Source: Runella sp. CRIBMP
GTDB taxonomy: Bacteria; Bacteroidota; Bacteroidia; Cytophagales; Spirosomataceae
Direction: 5' to 3'
NCBI RefSeq assembly: GCF_009905605.1
Contig: NZ_JAAAKZ010000001.1
Span: forward strand, 620,001-684,000
DNA: 64,000 nucleotides
Part shown: positions 42,367 to 52,000 of the stretch, piece after piece
Layout: each line of letters opens with the position of its first letter
Numbering within the stretch: the stretch's first letter is position 1
Translations under genes and position numbers: made by a program
The notes under the pieces: generated by a model
Database searches by the model: none
The model's input: the letters and a program-made list of their open reading frames with translations, nothing else
Told to the model about the DNA's origin: nothing

Positions 42367-43461
42367 CTAAAGGTACAGGGCCGCGAAGTCGTGGCAGGCT
42401 GTGCTGAGTTTTTGAATGTCTTCGGCCGTATGCCAAGCACTCAATACGACGCGGGTATTGGCTTTGTCGGTGGGTTTGGGGTAAGAAAAACTGTAAATAA
42501 AGATGCCTCGCTCCAATAAAAAAGGGTACAACTCGTCGCGCTCGCTGTAAAAAACGGGGTAATTGTCCGTAAAGCTCAACAAGTTTAAACCCCGAATGGA
42601 ATCGGTAAATTGGCGGATATTAGCCTGTAAGCGCTTATAAGCGTCTTGATAAATGGTCTCGGCTTGGACGTACGCGTAAAGATGGTCGGGGGCCACGGGC
42701 GAACAGCCGCCAAAGTAGGCGGAATACCGAATACGGTGCAGGCTCGCGGGGTCCGAAAAAATAACGCCACCCGGTAGCCCCATGGCTTTGGCCAGCGAAG
42801 CCGTAACAATCAGACGCACGTTTTTTCTTTTAGGAATACGTTCCCAAACGCCGCGGCCTCCATTGCCCGTTACCCCCAAACCGTGTGAATCATCCACCAA
42901 CAAAACTACTTCGCGGTCTTCGGGAATAGATTTGATCCATTCAAAAGCGTATAGTTTTCCGCGAAGCGCGTCCACGGCGTTGGTGACGAGGGCTATTTGG
43001 TGACGGTTCGCCCCACGATTCGTGGTGGGCAGGATTGCGAGGGTAGTTTCAATCCAGTGTTCAAATGTTCCCTTGGCAATATCCACCTGAGGTAGATGCC
43101 AAACCGCAGGATGGACATCGGGCGAATACCTAAATTCGTAACCTTCGAGCATCAGTTGCCGAATGGCCGCTTGTCCTGCCAACATCCCCGATGATAGCGT
43201 GAGTGCGGCATCAGCACCCGCCCACGAAGCCAGTTTTTGTTCCGCCTGTTGGTAAATGGTCAGTTGCAAATTGCCGTTTCGTGAACTTCCGTATACACTG
43301 CCGTACTGATGCAAGCCTTCCTGAATGAGGCCTTGAAAAGCGGGATTGTGCGGTAGCCCTAAATAGGCCGTGCCGCTAAAATACAGGTATTCTTGGCCTT
43401 CAATATCAATACTGCGACCGGGTAAATGGGCTATCTGGTGGAAATGGGTGGGTGTTGGCAA
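42367..43461 (-). CDS. BioF-like alpha-oxoamine synthase / PLP-dependent aminotransferase
   Basis: This 364-residue cytoplasmic PLP enzyme has fold type I. Visible are 'SGTAYLGLPHNPAFQGLI' and 'SVYGSSRNGNLQLTIYQQAE' at the N-terminus, 'LTLSSGMLAGQAAI' around the cofactor ring, and the PLP-binding Asp in 'VVLLVDDSHGLGVTGNGG'. The Schiff-base lysine is in 'VTASLAKAMGLPGGVIF'. The family makes 8-amino-7-oxononanoate, 2-amino-3-ketobutyrate or sphinganine precursors by joining an acyl-CoA to an amino acid. No other biotin genes are nearby, so biotin synthesis is only one option. It starts near an A-rich 286-bp gap and faces the sulfite dehydrogenase gene. Confidence 0.8.
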   Translation of the reverse strand: MPTPTHFHQIAHLPGRSIDIEGQEYLYFSGTAYLGLPHNPAFQGLIQEGLHQYGSVYGSSRNGNLQLTIYQQAEQKLASWAGADAALTLSSGMLAGQAAIRQLMLEGYEFRYSPDVHPAVWHLPQVDIAKGTFEHWIETTLAILPTTNRGANRHQIALVTNAVDALRGKLYAFEWIKSIPEDREVVLLVDDSHGLGVTGNGGRGVWERIPKRKNVRLIVTASLAKAMGLPGGVIFSDPASLHRIRYSAYFGGCSPVAPDHLYAYVQAETIYQDAYKRLQANIRQFTDSIRGLNLLSFTDNYPVFYSERDELYPFLLERGIFIYSFSYPKPTDKANTRVVLSAWHTAEDIQKLSTACHDFAALYL

Positions 43462-43792
43462 GGGATAAAAAGATTAAAACCGAATAAAATTAAACCGTAA
43501 AACTGAAAAATGTAAAACCGTAAAGTCGGGAATTTTAAAACTGAAAAGATAAAAATGTAATAATTCGTAAATCCCAAACTCGTCCTTCGAATCGGGCAAT
43601 TTTTTTAATCAAACATACGGAGAATCTTTCAATTTATGCCTTCTGTAATAAGGCAAAAATGGAGAAGTAACGGGTTGCTTCAGCCAATTCGAAAATCCTG
43701 ACGAAAGAACGTTTCAATTATACATTTTTTTGTAGCATCTTTGAAAAATGAAATCATCCACTAATCCCATAGATTATAAAATAGACAGACAA

Positions 43793-45025
43793 ATGAGCAA
43801 AACGCTTCACGACCGTCGCGGTTTTTTAAAGAAAAGTGCCTTGACTACGTTGGCAGGGCTTGTGGGAACAGAAATCGTTTTTGCCGAAAATATGCCCCAA
43901 AATCACGTTCCGCTGGCATTTGATGAGGGATTAGCGGGCAAGCATCCCGATATGATTGTGCTGAGTGATAAGCCTTGGAACGTTGAAACTCCACCCCATT
44001 TGTTGGATGATGCGGTAACGCCCATTGAGCGAATGTTTATTCGGAATAACGGCCTTGTTCCTGAAGAAAAAATTGACCCTAAGGCTTGGACGCTGACCAT
44101 CAAAGGTGAGTCGGTTAAAGCCCCGAAAACCTATACCCTGAGCGAGCTGAAAACCAAATTCAAGACCTATACCTATCAGTTGGTACTAGAATGCGGTGGC
44201 AACGGTCGCTCTGGATTTGTGCCCCAAACCTCTGGCAATCAGTGGGGTCAAGGCGCGGTAAGCTGCGCCGAATGGACGGGTGTGCGCCTGAAAGATATCC
44301 TCAACGATGTGGGCCTGAAAGACGACGCGGTCTATATCGGGTACTACGGCAAAGACCTGCACCCTAGCCGTGACCCGAGCAAGGTGGTGATTTCGCGTGG
44401 CGTGCCCATCAAAAAAGCCTTGGAAGACGAAACCCTCGTGGCTTGGGCGGTCAACGGGCAAGATCTGCCGCTGATGCACGGCTTTCCGCTGCGATTAGTC
44501 ATTGGCGGCTGGCCCGCTTCGGTATCGGGTAAGTGGTTGCATACGATTGCGATTCGCAACAAAGAACACGACGGAGCCAAAATGGACGGACAGAGTTACC
44601 GCGTGCCGCGTCAGCCGATTCCGCCGGGGGAAAAACTGGCCGAGACGCCCGAAAACTTCCGCATCATCGAATCCATGCCCGTCAAATCGCTGATAACGTA
44701 TCCTAAATCAGGCGCTATGATTGACTTGGGCAAGACCCTTTCGTTGCGAGGGCACGCATGGGCGGGTGATGTTGGTATAAAAGAGGTGCAGGTTTCTGTG
44801 GATTACGGGGCCACTTGGCAAAAAGCCAACGTTCAGCTTCCCAAAAATCGCTTGGCGTGGCAGCATTGGTCGGCGCAGATTCAGCTTCCCAAAAAGGGCT
44901 ATTATGAAGTATGGGCGCGTGCTACGGATACCAACGGCATAACGCAGCCGATGGTAATTCCTGCCTGGAATCCCGGAGGATACCTCAACAACGCCTGCCA
45001 TCGGATTGCCGTAAAAGCGGTTTAG
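43793..45025 (+). CDS. Sulfite oxidase/dehydrogenase-like molybdoenzyme, Tat-exported
   Basis: This protein has 410 residues from the ATG at 43793, which directly precedes the Tat signal 'DRRGFLKKSALTTLAGLVG'. An in-frame ATG at 43748 would add 15 residues; a TAnnTTTG-like CATCTTTG ends at 43743 and makes that start less likely. The molybdopterin domain shows the Mo-ligand cysteine in 'QLVLECGGNGRSGF' (residue 134), 'WTGVRLKDILNDVGLK' and 'GFPLRLVIGGWPASVSGKWL'. It is followed by the C-terminal Mo-co dimerisation domain ('VQVSVDYGATWQKA', 'YEVWARATDTNGITQP'). It lacks a heme domain; the next gene encodes a c-type cytochrome, as in SorAB sulfite dehydrogenases. Sulfite is the likely substrate, not proven. 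Confidence 0.85.
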   Translation: MSKTLHDRRGFLKKSALTTLAGLVGTEIVFAENMPQNHVPLAFDEGLAGKHPDMIVLSDKPWNVETPPHLLDDAVTPIERMFIRNNGLVPEEKIDPKAWTLTIKGESVKAPKTYTLSELKTKFKTYTYQLVLECGGNGRSGFVPQTSGNQWGQGAVSCAEWTGVRLKDILNDVGLKDDAVYIGYYGKDLHPSRDPSKVVISRGVPIKKALEDETLVAWAVNGQDLPLMHGFPLRLVIGGWPASVSGKWLHTIAIRNKEHDGAKMDGQSYRVPRQPIPPGEKLAETPENFRIIESMPVKSLITYPKSGAMIDLGKTLSLRGHAWAGDVGIKEVQVSVDYGATWQKANVQLPKNRLAWQHWSAQIQLPKKGYYEVWARATDTNGITQPMVIPAWNPGGYLNNACHRIAVKAV

Positions 45026-45121
45026 TTAACCGAAAAATGGTAAACCGCCCGGGTGTCCCCGCGAAAAATGTAAAATGATAAAGTGTTGATAATAAAAAGT
45101 TATCTCTTTATTGAATCAAAT

Positions 45122-45517
45122 ATGATAAAGAACCTATTGTTAGTAGTTTGCACCGTTGGTCTGTTTGTGGCGGCGATGCAGCGGGAACATACATACGGGA
45201 CAAACCCCGCTTCGACGCAAGCATTGGCCGACAGCGTGGATGCCGAAACGGGCTTGGCGCTCGACCCTCACTTTACGATTGTGAAAGCCCAATGTACGGG
45301 CTGCCACTCGCCGAAGTTGATCTTACAGCACCGCTTCACCCGCGACGAATGGTTGAGCAAAATTCGCTGGATGCAGCGCAATCATAAGCTGTGGGATTTG
45401 GGCGAAACCGAAAAAACGGTGTTGGATTATCTCGCCAAACATTACGCCCCCAATCAAGCGGCCTACTCGCGTAGGGAGGCGTTGCGCAATGTGAAGTGGT
45501 ATAAATTGGAGAAATAA
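45122..45517 (+). CDS. Small monoheme c-type cytochrome, likely partner of the molybdoenzyme
   Basis: This protein of 131 residues from the ATG at 45122 has a hydrophobic signal (KNLLLVVCTVGLFVAAM) and one heme-binding motif 'VKAQCTGCHSPKLIL' (CxxCH). The distal part 'DEWLSKIRWMQRNHKLWDLG' contains a Met that could be the axial ligand. The end ('TVLDYLAKHYAPNQAAYSRR') resembles sulfite:cytochrome c oxidoreductase small subunits. It starts 96 bp after the molybdoenzyme stop and is probably co-transcribed, taking electrons from it in the periplasm. Confidence 0.82.
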   Translation: MIKNLLLVVCTVGLFVAAMQREHTYGTNPASTQALADSVDAETGLALDPHFTIVKAQCTGCHSPKLILQHRFTRDEWLSKIRWMQRNHKLWDLGETEKTVLDYLAKHYAPNQAAYSRREALRNVKWYKLEK

Positions 45518-45623
45518 AGCGTTGATTTGCAGGTGTTATTGTAATTGATTTGCTTGTTTTTTGCGTTACTTTAATAGGTACTGTGTTGCAAACGTTCTGA
45601 ATAATGCAAGAGTGCGAAGTTAA

Positions 45624-46019
45624 TTAATCGTTGGCTGTCGAATGTTTTACCAAACGTTTTCGGTCTTCAGCAACTCGTTCGCGCTTTATCAGATAGTCGA
45701 TGATGCAAACAGGTACAAAATTTACAACTACTCTTATAGCATCCGTTTGAGAAGGTCTGTACTTGAAATCGTACAAAGAAAGTAGCTTGAAGTTGAAAAC
45801 AAATTCAGCATCCTCTAGCCACTCAAAGCCAATACATACTGCTAACCCAATAATTATTTGAAATGTGATACCCAAACCAACAAAATTCAGAATTTGAGCT
45901 GCTTGAATAATATAGGTAGGCTTAAAATATCGCTTCTTGAGTAGCTGAATACCTACAAAAATAGAATACCTTTTTATCACAAATCTAATGAAAATCATTA
46001 ATAGGGGAAGAAAACTCAT
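45624..46019 (-). CDS. Small hypothetical membrane protein
   Basis: This protein has 131 residues from the ATG at 46019 (an ATG at 46040 adds seven). Hydrophobic segments are 'SFLPLLMIFIRFVI', 'AAQILNFVGLGITFQIIIGLAV' and 'AIRVVVNFVPVCIIDYLI', suggesting two or three membrane helices with a basic C-terminal tail (IKRERVAEDRKRLVKH). I recognise no family. It stands alone with no close neighbours on its strand; coding status rests on frame length and the ordered hydrophobic pattern. Confidence 0.5.
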   Translation of the reverse strand: MSFLPLLMIFIRFVIKRYSIFVGIQLLKKRYFKPTYIIQAAQILNFVGLGITFQIIIGLAVCIGFEWLEDAEFVFNFKLLSLYDFKYRPSQTDAIRVVVNFVPVCIIDYLIKRERVAEDRKRLVKHSTAND

Positions 46020-46232
46020 GTTTTGGATAAGGAGCCACAATCGTACGCTCCTCCAGTCACACCCCCAATAATTTTGATACCATCCAATGACAGTGAACCT
46101 TTTTAGGTCTTGCAGTTTGTAGTAAAGTAAGGGGTCGGTTCGTGCAAGTCATCTTGTATTCATTTCGGTTCCCAGGGCTTTGAAATGGAATCTGTCGTTA
46201 ATAAGTTACTTGCTTAATGTGTGCTGTGCTTC

Positions 46233-46288
46233 CCCTTAGTTTTGTTTGTGAAGAGAAGAAAAATCACTTTCCCAAACAAAACTAAGGG
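46233..46288 (-). terminator. Perfect 16-bp hairpin downstream of the racemase gene
   Basis: CCCTTAGTTTTGTTTG (46233-46248) pairs with CAAACAAAACTAAGGG (46273-46288) around a 24-nt loop, and flanking CTTC/GAAG extends the stem past one bulged C. It lies 37 bp after the minus-strand stop at 46325. There is no T-run after the stem, so the terminator role is uncertain. Confidence 0.45.
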
Positions 46289-46324
46289 AAGAAGAAGGTG
46301 TATTAGAATTGTGAATCTAAGAAG

Positions 46325-47329
46325 TTATATCACCTGAAACCCATACGCGTACGGGTCGTCGTCGGGGTCGATGGTGATGGTGTTGAGACCGTAGACTTTA
46401 GCCCAGCCTTCCACACCCGGAATGATGGCGTCGTGGTCGCCTACTTTGGCATAATCTTCGACCGTCCCGATGAACTTGCTGCCTATGATGCTTTCGTGAA
46501 TGAACCGGTCGCCTTTTTTGAGTTTGCCTTGGGCGGCCCACTGCGCCATGCGCGCCGAGGTACCCGTGCCGCAGGGCGAGCGGTCGATGGCCTTGTCGCC
46601 GTAGAAAACCGCGTTTCGGGCCGAGGAGGTCGGGTCAATGACCGCGCCTGTCCATTCGATGTGGCTGAGGCCGTTGATGGTGGGGTCGTTGGGATGAACG
46701 AAGGTATATTTTTCATTGATGCGTTGGCGCAATACCCGCGCCCAACCAATGAGCTGCTCGGCTTTGTAATGCTCCAAACCGGGGAAGTTTTCCTGCACAT
46801 CCACGATGGCGTAAAAATTCCCTCCGTAGGCCACGTCCATTTTGAGCGTGCCGAGGTCGGGGCATTCGGCTTCAATGCCTTCGGCGGCAAGGTAGGAAGG
46901 CACGTTGACGAGCTTAACGGATTTGACTTTGTTGCCTTCCTGAACATAACTAATAAGTACCAATCCCGCTGGTGCTTCCATGCGCACGATGCCGGGCGTT
47001 TTGGGGCGAATGAGACCATGCTCGATGGCGATGGTGATGGTGCCGATGGTGCCGTGGCCGCACATGGGCAGGCAGCCGCTGGTTTCGATAAATAGCACCG
47101 CTACGTCGTTTTCGGGGTCGTGGGGCGGGTACAAAATACTGCCCGACATCATGTCGTGGCCGCGCGGTTCAAACATCAAGCCTTTGCGAATCCAGTCGTA
47201 TTCGCGCAGAAAATGCTGGCGTTTTTCGCTCATGTTTTTGCCTTCAAGAATAGGGCCGCCGCCAGCTACGACGCGTACAGGATTGCCGCAGGTGTGGGCA
47301 TCAATGCAGAAAAAAGTTTTGGATGACAC
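46325..47329 (-). CDS. Proline racemase family protein, probable 4-hydroxyproline 2-epimerase
   Basis: This 334-residue cytoplasmic enzyme of the proline racemase family carries both catalytic cysteines: Cys90 in 'GCLPMCGHGTIGT' and Cys253 in 'DRSPCGTGTSARMA'. Two cysteines mean reversible epimerisation at the alpha carbon, whereas trans-3-hydroxyproline dehydratases have Thr in place of one. 'HTCGNPVRVVAGGGP' near the N-terminus agrees with 4-hydroxyproline epimerases more than with true proline racemase. No D-hydroxyproline oxidase or deaminase gene is close by, so the pathway would be encoded elsewhere. Confidence 0.87.
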   Translation of the reverse strand: MSSKTFFCIDAHTCGNPVRVVAGGGPILEGKNMSEKRQHFLREYDWIRKGLMFEPRGHDMMSGSILYPPHDPENDVAVLFIETSGCLPMCGHGTIGTITIAIEHGLIRPKTPGIVRMEAPAGLVLISYVQEGNKVKSVKLVNVPSYLAAEGIEAECPDLGTLKMDVAYGGNFYAIVDVQENFPGLEHYKAEQLIGWARVLRQRINEKYTFVHPNDPTINGLSHIEWTGAVIDPTSSARNAVFYGDKAIDRSPCGTGTSARMAQWAAQGKLKKGDRFIHESIIGSKFIGTVEDYAKVGDHDAIIPGVEGWAKVYGLNTITIDPDDDPYAYGFQVI

Positions 47330-47387
47330 GGGAAAATATAAATGACGATGTAAGATGGTTGATTTTACGATTTTGCGTCGAAACAGG

Positions 47388-47804
47388 CTATGCTAACGCT
47401 TTTGGGCCTATTTGAACCGACTTTTGAATGATTTCCTCCAGCACCAGAAGGTTGATGTCCGACAACTTGTTGATGTACAGACACGACACGCTGGTTTTGT
47501 GTTTGCCCAGCCGCTTGAGGTCCTCTTCTAGGTTGTTGATGCCGCAGGTCAGATAAAGCGTCAGGTTTTGTTTGCGGGGAGAAAAACCCACCAAAAACCA
47601 GTCGCCTTCGCGACCAGTGGCGTATTTGTAGTGAGTGCCGCCAAAACCGATGATGCTTTCGCCCCACATTCGGGGCTTGGTGCCAGTAGCGCGTTGCATC
47701 ATTTCTGCTACGATGCGGCTGTCAGTACGTTGCTGCTCGCGGTCGATACCGTCAATAAACGCGTCTACGCTTTGGTCGGTAGGTTGGGTTTTGTTTTCAG
47801 CCAT
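47388..47804 (-). CDS. DUF1801 domain protein
   Basis: This 138-residue cytoplasmic protein of the DUF1801 (YdhG-like) fold shows 'VDAFIDGIDREQQRTDSRIVAEMM' near the start, 'MWGESIIGFGGTHYKYATG' in the middle and 'YLTCGINNLEEDLKRLGKHK' with 'CLYINKLSDINL' after it. The family is common in Bacteroidota and its function is unknown. It precedes the racemase gene by about 58 bp on the same strand, which may be chance. Confidence 0.85.
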   Translation of the reverse strand: MAENKTQPTDQSVDAFIDGIDREQQRTDSRIVAEMMQRATGTKPRMWGESIIGFGGTHYKYATGREGDWFLVGFSPRKQNLTLYLTCGINNLEEDLKRLGKHKTSVSCLYINKLSDINLLVLEEIIQKSVQIGPKALA

Positions 47805-47871
47805 GGTTGAATGGAGGAAGTTAAGGACCTACAACAAAGTTAACAGGAATTGAACATCTACGAAAGGGCTG

Positions 47872-47906
47872 AAAAAAATCATCCCCGACACAAGATGCCG
47901 GGGATG
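47872..47906 (-). terminator. Rho-independent terminator of the lysine-rich small gene
   Basis: On the minus strand the 8-bp stem CATCCCCG/CGGGGATG (arms 47880-47887 and 47899-47906) is followed by ATTTTTTT. It starts 11 bp after the stop of the small gene at 47917, supporting that gene as a real transcript. Confidence 0.85.
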
Positions 47907-47916
47907 GTGGCTGACG

Positions 47917-48030
47917 TTACAAGGTACTTTTACTTTTGCCTTCTTTTTTGGCTTTTTTATCAGCTTTTTTCTCTTTGGTTGTTTTTTCTGGCTCTTTTTT
48001 CTTTTCCTTGCCAGGTTTATCTTTTGCCAT
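47917..48030 (-). CDS. 37-residue lysine-rich small protein
   Basis: A complete frame from the ATG at 48030 to the TAA at 47917 encodes 37 residues, of which about 17 are Lys, with Glu, Asp and Pro making up most of the rest ('MAKDKPGKEKKKEPEKTTK' is the start). There is no hydrophobic segment; the peptide should be cytoplasmic, highly charged and disordered. It could bind nucleic acid or ribosomes (inference). A strong terminator follows directly, and the RluA gene ends 37 bp upstream on the same strand, so it may be its own short unit. Confidence 0.6.
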   Translation of the reverse strand: MAKDKPGKEKKKEPEKTTKEKKADKKAKKEGKSKSTL

Positions 48031-48066
48031 ATCGGTAGTTGTTTAAGGGTGAGTAAATTACGTTAA

Positions 48067-48960
48067 TTATCGGGGAAATAACTCCAAAAACTTTTTTGGA
48101 ATGGTAGTTTCAAAACGAAGTTTTTCGTGAGTTATTGGATGAACAAAGGCTAAAACCCACGCGTGTAGGCCCAAGCGCGCGATAGGGTTCGTGACGGCCC
48201 CGTATTTTTTATCACCAACGATAGAATGCCCCAAGTCTTGTAAATGGACCCGAATCTGATTTTTGCGCCCTGTTTCGAGGTTTACTTTCAACAATGAGAA
48301 ATCGGCATTTTGCTTCAACACTTCATAATGCGTGATGGCCAATTGCCCCTGAGCGGGGTTTTGACTCGAATACATAATGAGCGCTTTGCTCTCGTTCAGA
48401 TACGACGTAACGGTGCCTGAAGGCTTTTCGAAAGGCTTTTCGGCCACGGCGATGTAGGTGCGCTCTTTGGTGGTAGGCTCCCAGCTTTCCTGCAACAATG
48501 CCTTTACCCTTTCGCTTTTGGCAAATACCATCACGCCCGATGTGTCGCGGTCGAGGCGGTGAACGATGAAGATTTTGTTGGCGGGATTCTGCTTCTTGAC
48601 GTGTGCGCTCAGCGTGTTATAGGCTGTTTGGGATTCCTTATTGTTGGCAGATATAGAAAGGAGTCCTTCCTGTTTTTCAATGACAATCAAATGCGCATCT
48701 TCAAATAAAATCGTTAGGCCACGATACACGCTTTCTTTAGAGCCTTGGGTCCAGCGTACTTCAACGCGCTGATTGGGCTGCAACGAATAATTATACTTTG
48801 TTTGAACCCGGCCTTCGACCAAAATATGCCGGTCGCGCAGCAGCGTTTTGATGTTGTTGCGGTTTTTATGGGGAAGTTTTGCCAGCAAAAAAGCCATCAA
48901 TTCGGCGGTTTCGGTGACGGTCAATAGGAGCGGCGGTTTCGAGGGTCTTTCTTTGGGCAT
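48067..48960 (-). CDS. RluA-family pseudouridine synthase
   Basis: This protein has 297 residues from the ATG at 48960; the frame is open further upstream, but that part is not conserved-looking. It shows an S4-like N-terminal segment ('LPHKNRNNIKTLLRDRHILVEG'). The catalytic domain follows with the Asp motif 'FIVHRLDRDTSGVMVFAKS' (HRLDRDTSG), then 'VNLETGRKNQIRVHLQDLGH' and 'LGLHAWVLAFVHPITHE'. It converts uridine to pseudouridine in rRNA or tRNA; the exact site cannot be told. It lies downstream of the polysaccharide locus on the same strand but is functionally separate. Confidence 0.9.
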   Translation of the reverse strand: MPKERPSKPPLLLTVTETAELMAFLLAKLPHKNRNNIKTLLRDRHILVEGRVQTKYNYSLQPNQRVEVRWTQGSKESVYRGLTILFEDAHLIVIEKQEGLLSISANNKESQTAYNTLSAHVKKQNPANKIFIVHRLDRDTSGVMVFAKSERVKALLQESWEPTTKERTYIAVAEKPFEKPSGTVTSYLNESKALIMYSSQNPAQGQLAITHYEVLKQNADFSLLKVNLETGRKNQIRVHLQDLGHSIVGDKKYGAVTNPIARLGLHAWVLAFVHPITHEKLRFETTIPKKFLELFPR

Positions 48961-49084
48961 GTTGGGATAACTTTGGCACTTCTCAACGCTTACAAATAGA
49001 ATAGTTGAGAAAGTGACAAAGTTATCGGAATTTTTGAGAAAGACAGTTTGTCGAGTAACCCCTCGGTCTTTCAGCGGCGATTTC

Positions 49085-52000
49085 TCAAAACGTATTGACA
49101 TTTAACACAACCGTATTGATGCCCGGCGAGAGTCGGAGGGTGCCGAAGGAAGTATCGGCTTTTGTTCCGTTGAGCAGAATCGTATCTTCTGGTGAGTATT
49201 TTAATGTCAACTCTGCCGATACATTGGCGGGTAGTTCAAACGTGTATTCCTGAAGAACCCTGCTTTTGCGCTGATACGATGCCTTGATGAGACCTTTCAT
49301 GGTGGGTACGGTGATTTCGGAAGTAGAAAGCGTGCCTAATTGGGGCTTGATGTGCATGATGCTTCCGCCGGCCGTTTTGGGTTGTATGCCCCACATATTG
49401 CGGGCCACAATATTGGCAGGAGCCGCTCCCCAAGCGTGATTCCAGTCGAGGTTGGGCTTGTATTTGGTATCCCAGGCCTCTAGGGTCATGGTTGAGCCGA
49501 TTTTTATCATGTTCCACCAGCTTCGGTCGTGGGTGGCGGTCATGAGTTGCAGGGCATAGTCGGCTTCGTTGGCGTTGTAAAGGGCTTCCAACAAATACTG
49601 CGAGCCGTACACGCTGCACGCCATGCCCCGGGATTTGATAAACTTAGCAACTGATTTCTTGTGGACGTCGGGCGTAATATCAAACGCCAACGCCATCATG
49701 TTGGCGTGCAGCGAGGAATGGTCGGTACCTTCGCCGTCGATGTACGCTCCCGTTTTTGGGTTAAATAATTTTTCATTGATGGCATTTTTGGCTTTTATGG
49801 CCATCGTCTGAAACTGCCTTTCATCTTCTGATTTGTGGAGAATGCGTGCAAATTCGGCCATTATTTCCATGTTTTTGTAAAAGAAACAGTTGACCATGGT
49901 GTTGATGGGCGTAAAAACATAGCCGTCGCGTTCGCCTTCGGCGGTGGCCAATTTCCAACCCGTATCCTTTTGGGCTGGTGGCCAATCTACGATGTCTTTT
50001 AGCTGAATTTTAGGGTCTTTAAAACCCAATTTTTGCATGAATTCAGGCGTATTTTTGGGCGACGACGAGCTGATCAACCCATCTTCACGGGCAAGTTCCA
50101 TGAGGGTTTTGTACTTCAGGGGTTCGTAGTATTTGGCAATGAGCTCGGTATTGCCCGTATACATATAATCCTGGTAAAACATCAGCGCCACGTGGAGTTG
50201 CCATTCGGTAGGCCACGTGGGGTGCTCCATAAAATACTCGATGGTTTTGCGGGCAATGCCATATTCGCGGTCGGTGGCGTAGTGGCTCAGCTGATTGAGG
50301 TAGGCATCGGCTTCGTACGGAATGCGCTCCCGGTCGCCGTCGAGGTAAAACCCTGAAAATGAACTGGCTTTGATGGTATATTTACACAGCTCCCAGACCT
50401 GATTGAGGGTGGTGTCTGAGCTTTTAAAACGGCTTTGGTCTTCTTCAAAATAACTGAAATACGCCAATTGCGTTAAGTCATTGGCCGTCAGATTTTCGGT
50501 GACATTGTCTATTTCGCAGTACCGAAACGGCAATAAGACGGGAAACGAATCGGGCAATACCACCGCGCCGGCGCTCGATTTGGTGTTTCTTTCGTCGGGT
50601 TTGATGTTAAGCTGGTAGTTTTTTTTGCCTTTCGATACCTCCAATTTTACCTCTTGGTACCGAATACTGCCCATCGGTTTGCGGTTTATTTTCCCGTTTT
50701 CGAGCTGTTCGCCCAGCCGTACAATGAGAGTTTGGTTCTTTTTGGCGGTATAATTGAGTTGCAGATTGGCAAAGGCAGCTTTTCCAAAATCAATAAAGTA
50801 ACTGCCCGGAGCGGTTTTAGTGAATTTCGCTGGCTTCTTTTTGTCTATCTGAAAAATATTGGTTGTTGAGATTGAATTGTCTGGTGGCCCCACCCGAAAC
50901 GACTGCGCTTCAGAATAATCGCCCGTCCGATTGTCGGTATCCCAAATCCTCACTTTCCAAAAGTACTGCATGCCTGTTTGTAGGGGTTTGCCTTGGTAGG
51001 TCACATTGGAAGACTGGTTTCCGCGCACCTGTCCAGTGTTCCATACATCGCCGATGTTGTTGTCGATGTTGGCTTTGGAAGAAGCGACTAATAGTTGGTA
51101 AGACGACTGAAAAACGGCTTCTTTGGGTACCACCCAGCCAAATTCGGGGGTAGTATCTTTCAGCAAAACGGTGGCGGGCTGTCGGATAAACTCCACCATC
51201 AAGCCCGTCGGTTGGCAAGCATTGGCATCTCGGTGTTGCCGGATGAGTTGTTCTGTTTTTTGCCTCAGGTTGTTCAGCACCTCCCGGTATTTTTCGTCCC
51301 GGGCTAAGTTGGTGATTTCGTCGGGGTCGGCTTTGAGGTTGTAGAGTTCTTCGAGGGTTTTGTCGTTGACATACCGAAAATATTTCCACTCGTTGGTGCG
51401 TAAGCCTTCGCTGGGCGGAATATTTTCAAACTCCCAAAGGTGCTCAATCAGCACCGTGTCGCGTTGCATACTTCGGGCCGTTTGGGCAACCAAAGGAAAC
51501 AAACTTTTTCCGTGATAATTCTTCGGTCGATTTACCCCTGCCATGTCCAAAATTGTGGCCGGAACATCAATGTTTAGGGCCATTTCGTCACTGTCTAGGT
51601 GCTTTTCCTGCCGTGGATCGTAAATAATCAGCGGAACTCGAATGGAATTGTCGTACATCAGCCACTTGTCGGCCAACTGCCTTTCGCCGAGCATGTAGCC
51701 GTTGTCGCCCATCAAAATGATGATGGTATTTTTATCGAGGTTTTTCTTTTTCAGTTCTTCCCGAATTTTGGCAATTTCTAAATCGATACCTGCAATCATT
51801 CGGTAATAGCCCTTGACCATGCGCTGGTATTTTTCGGGCGTATCAAACCGCCACGTCCAGCGCAGGCGACTGAAACCCGCTTTTACTTTCTCGGGTTGTG
51901 CGTTAAAGTATTTGTCTTCACCCAAAAGCGGCGGAGCAATGGTTTCATTTTCAAGCCAATGCGCTGTTTGTTCATCGTAAAAATACTGGTCAGGGGCTCC

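Noticed and set aside
42115-42519. 134-residue plus-strand frame between the DUF2306-like and BioF-like genes.
   Set aside because: It is antisense to the ends of both genes and shows no domain or ordered hydrophobic pattern.
46433-47095. 220-residue plus-strand frame over the racemase gene.
   Set aside because: It is antisense to a protein with both catalytic cysteines and intact family motifs. The frame is open only because of the codon bias of the real gene.
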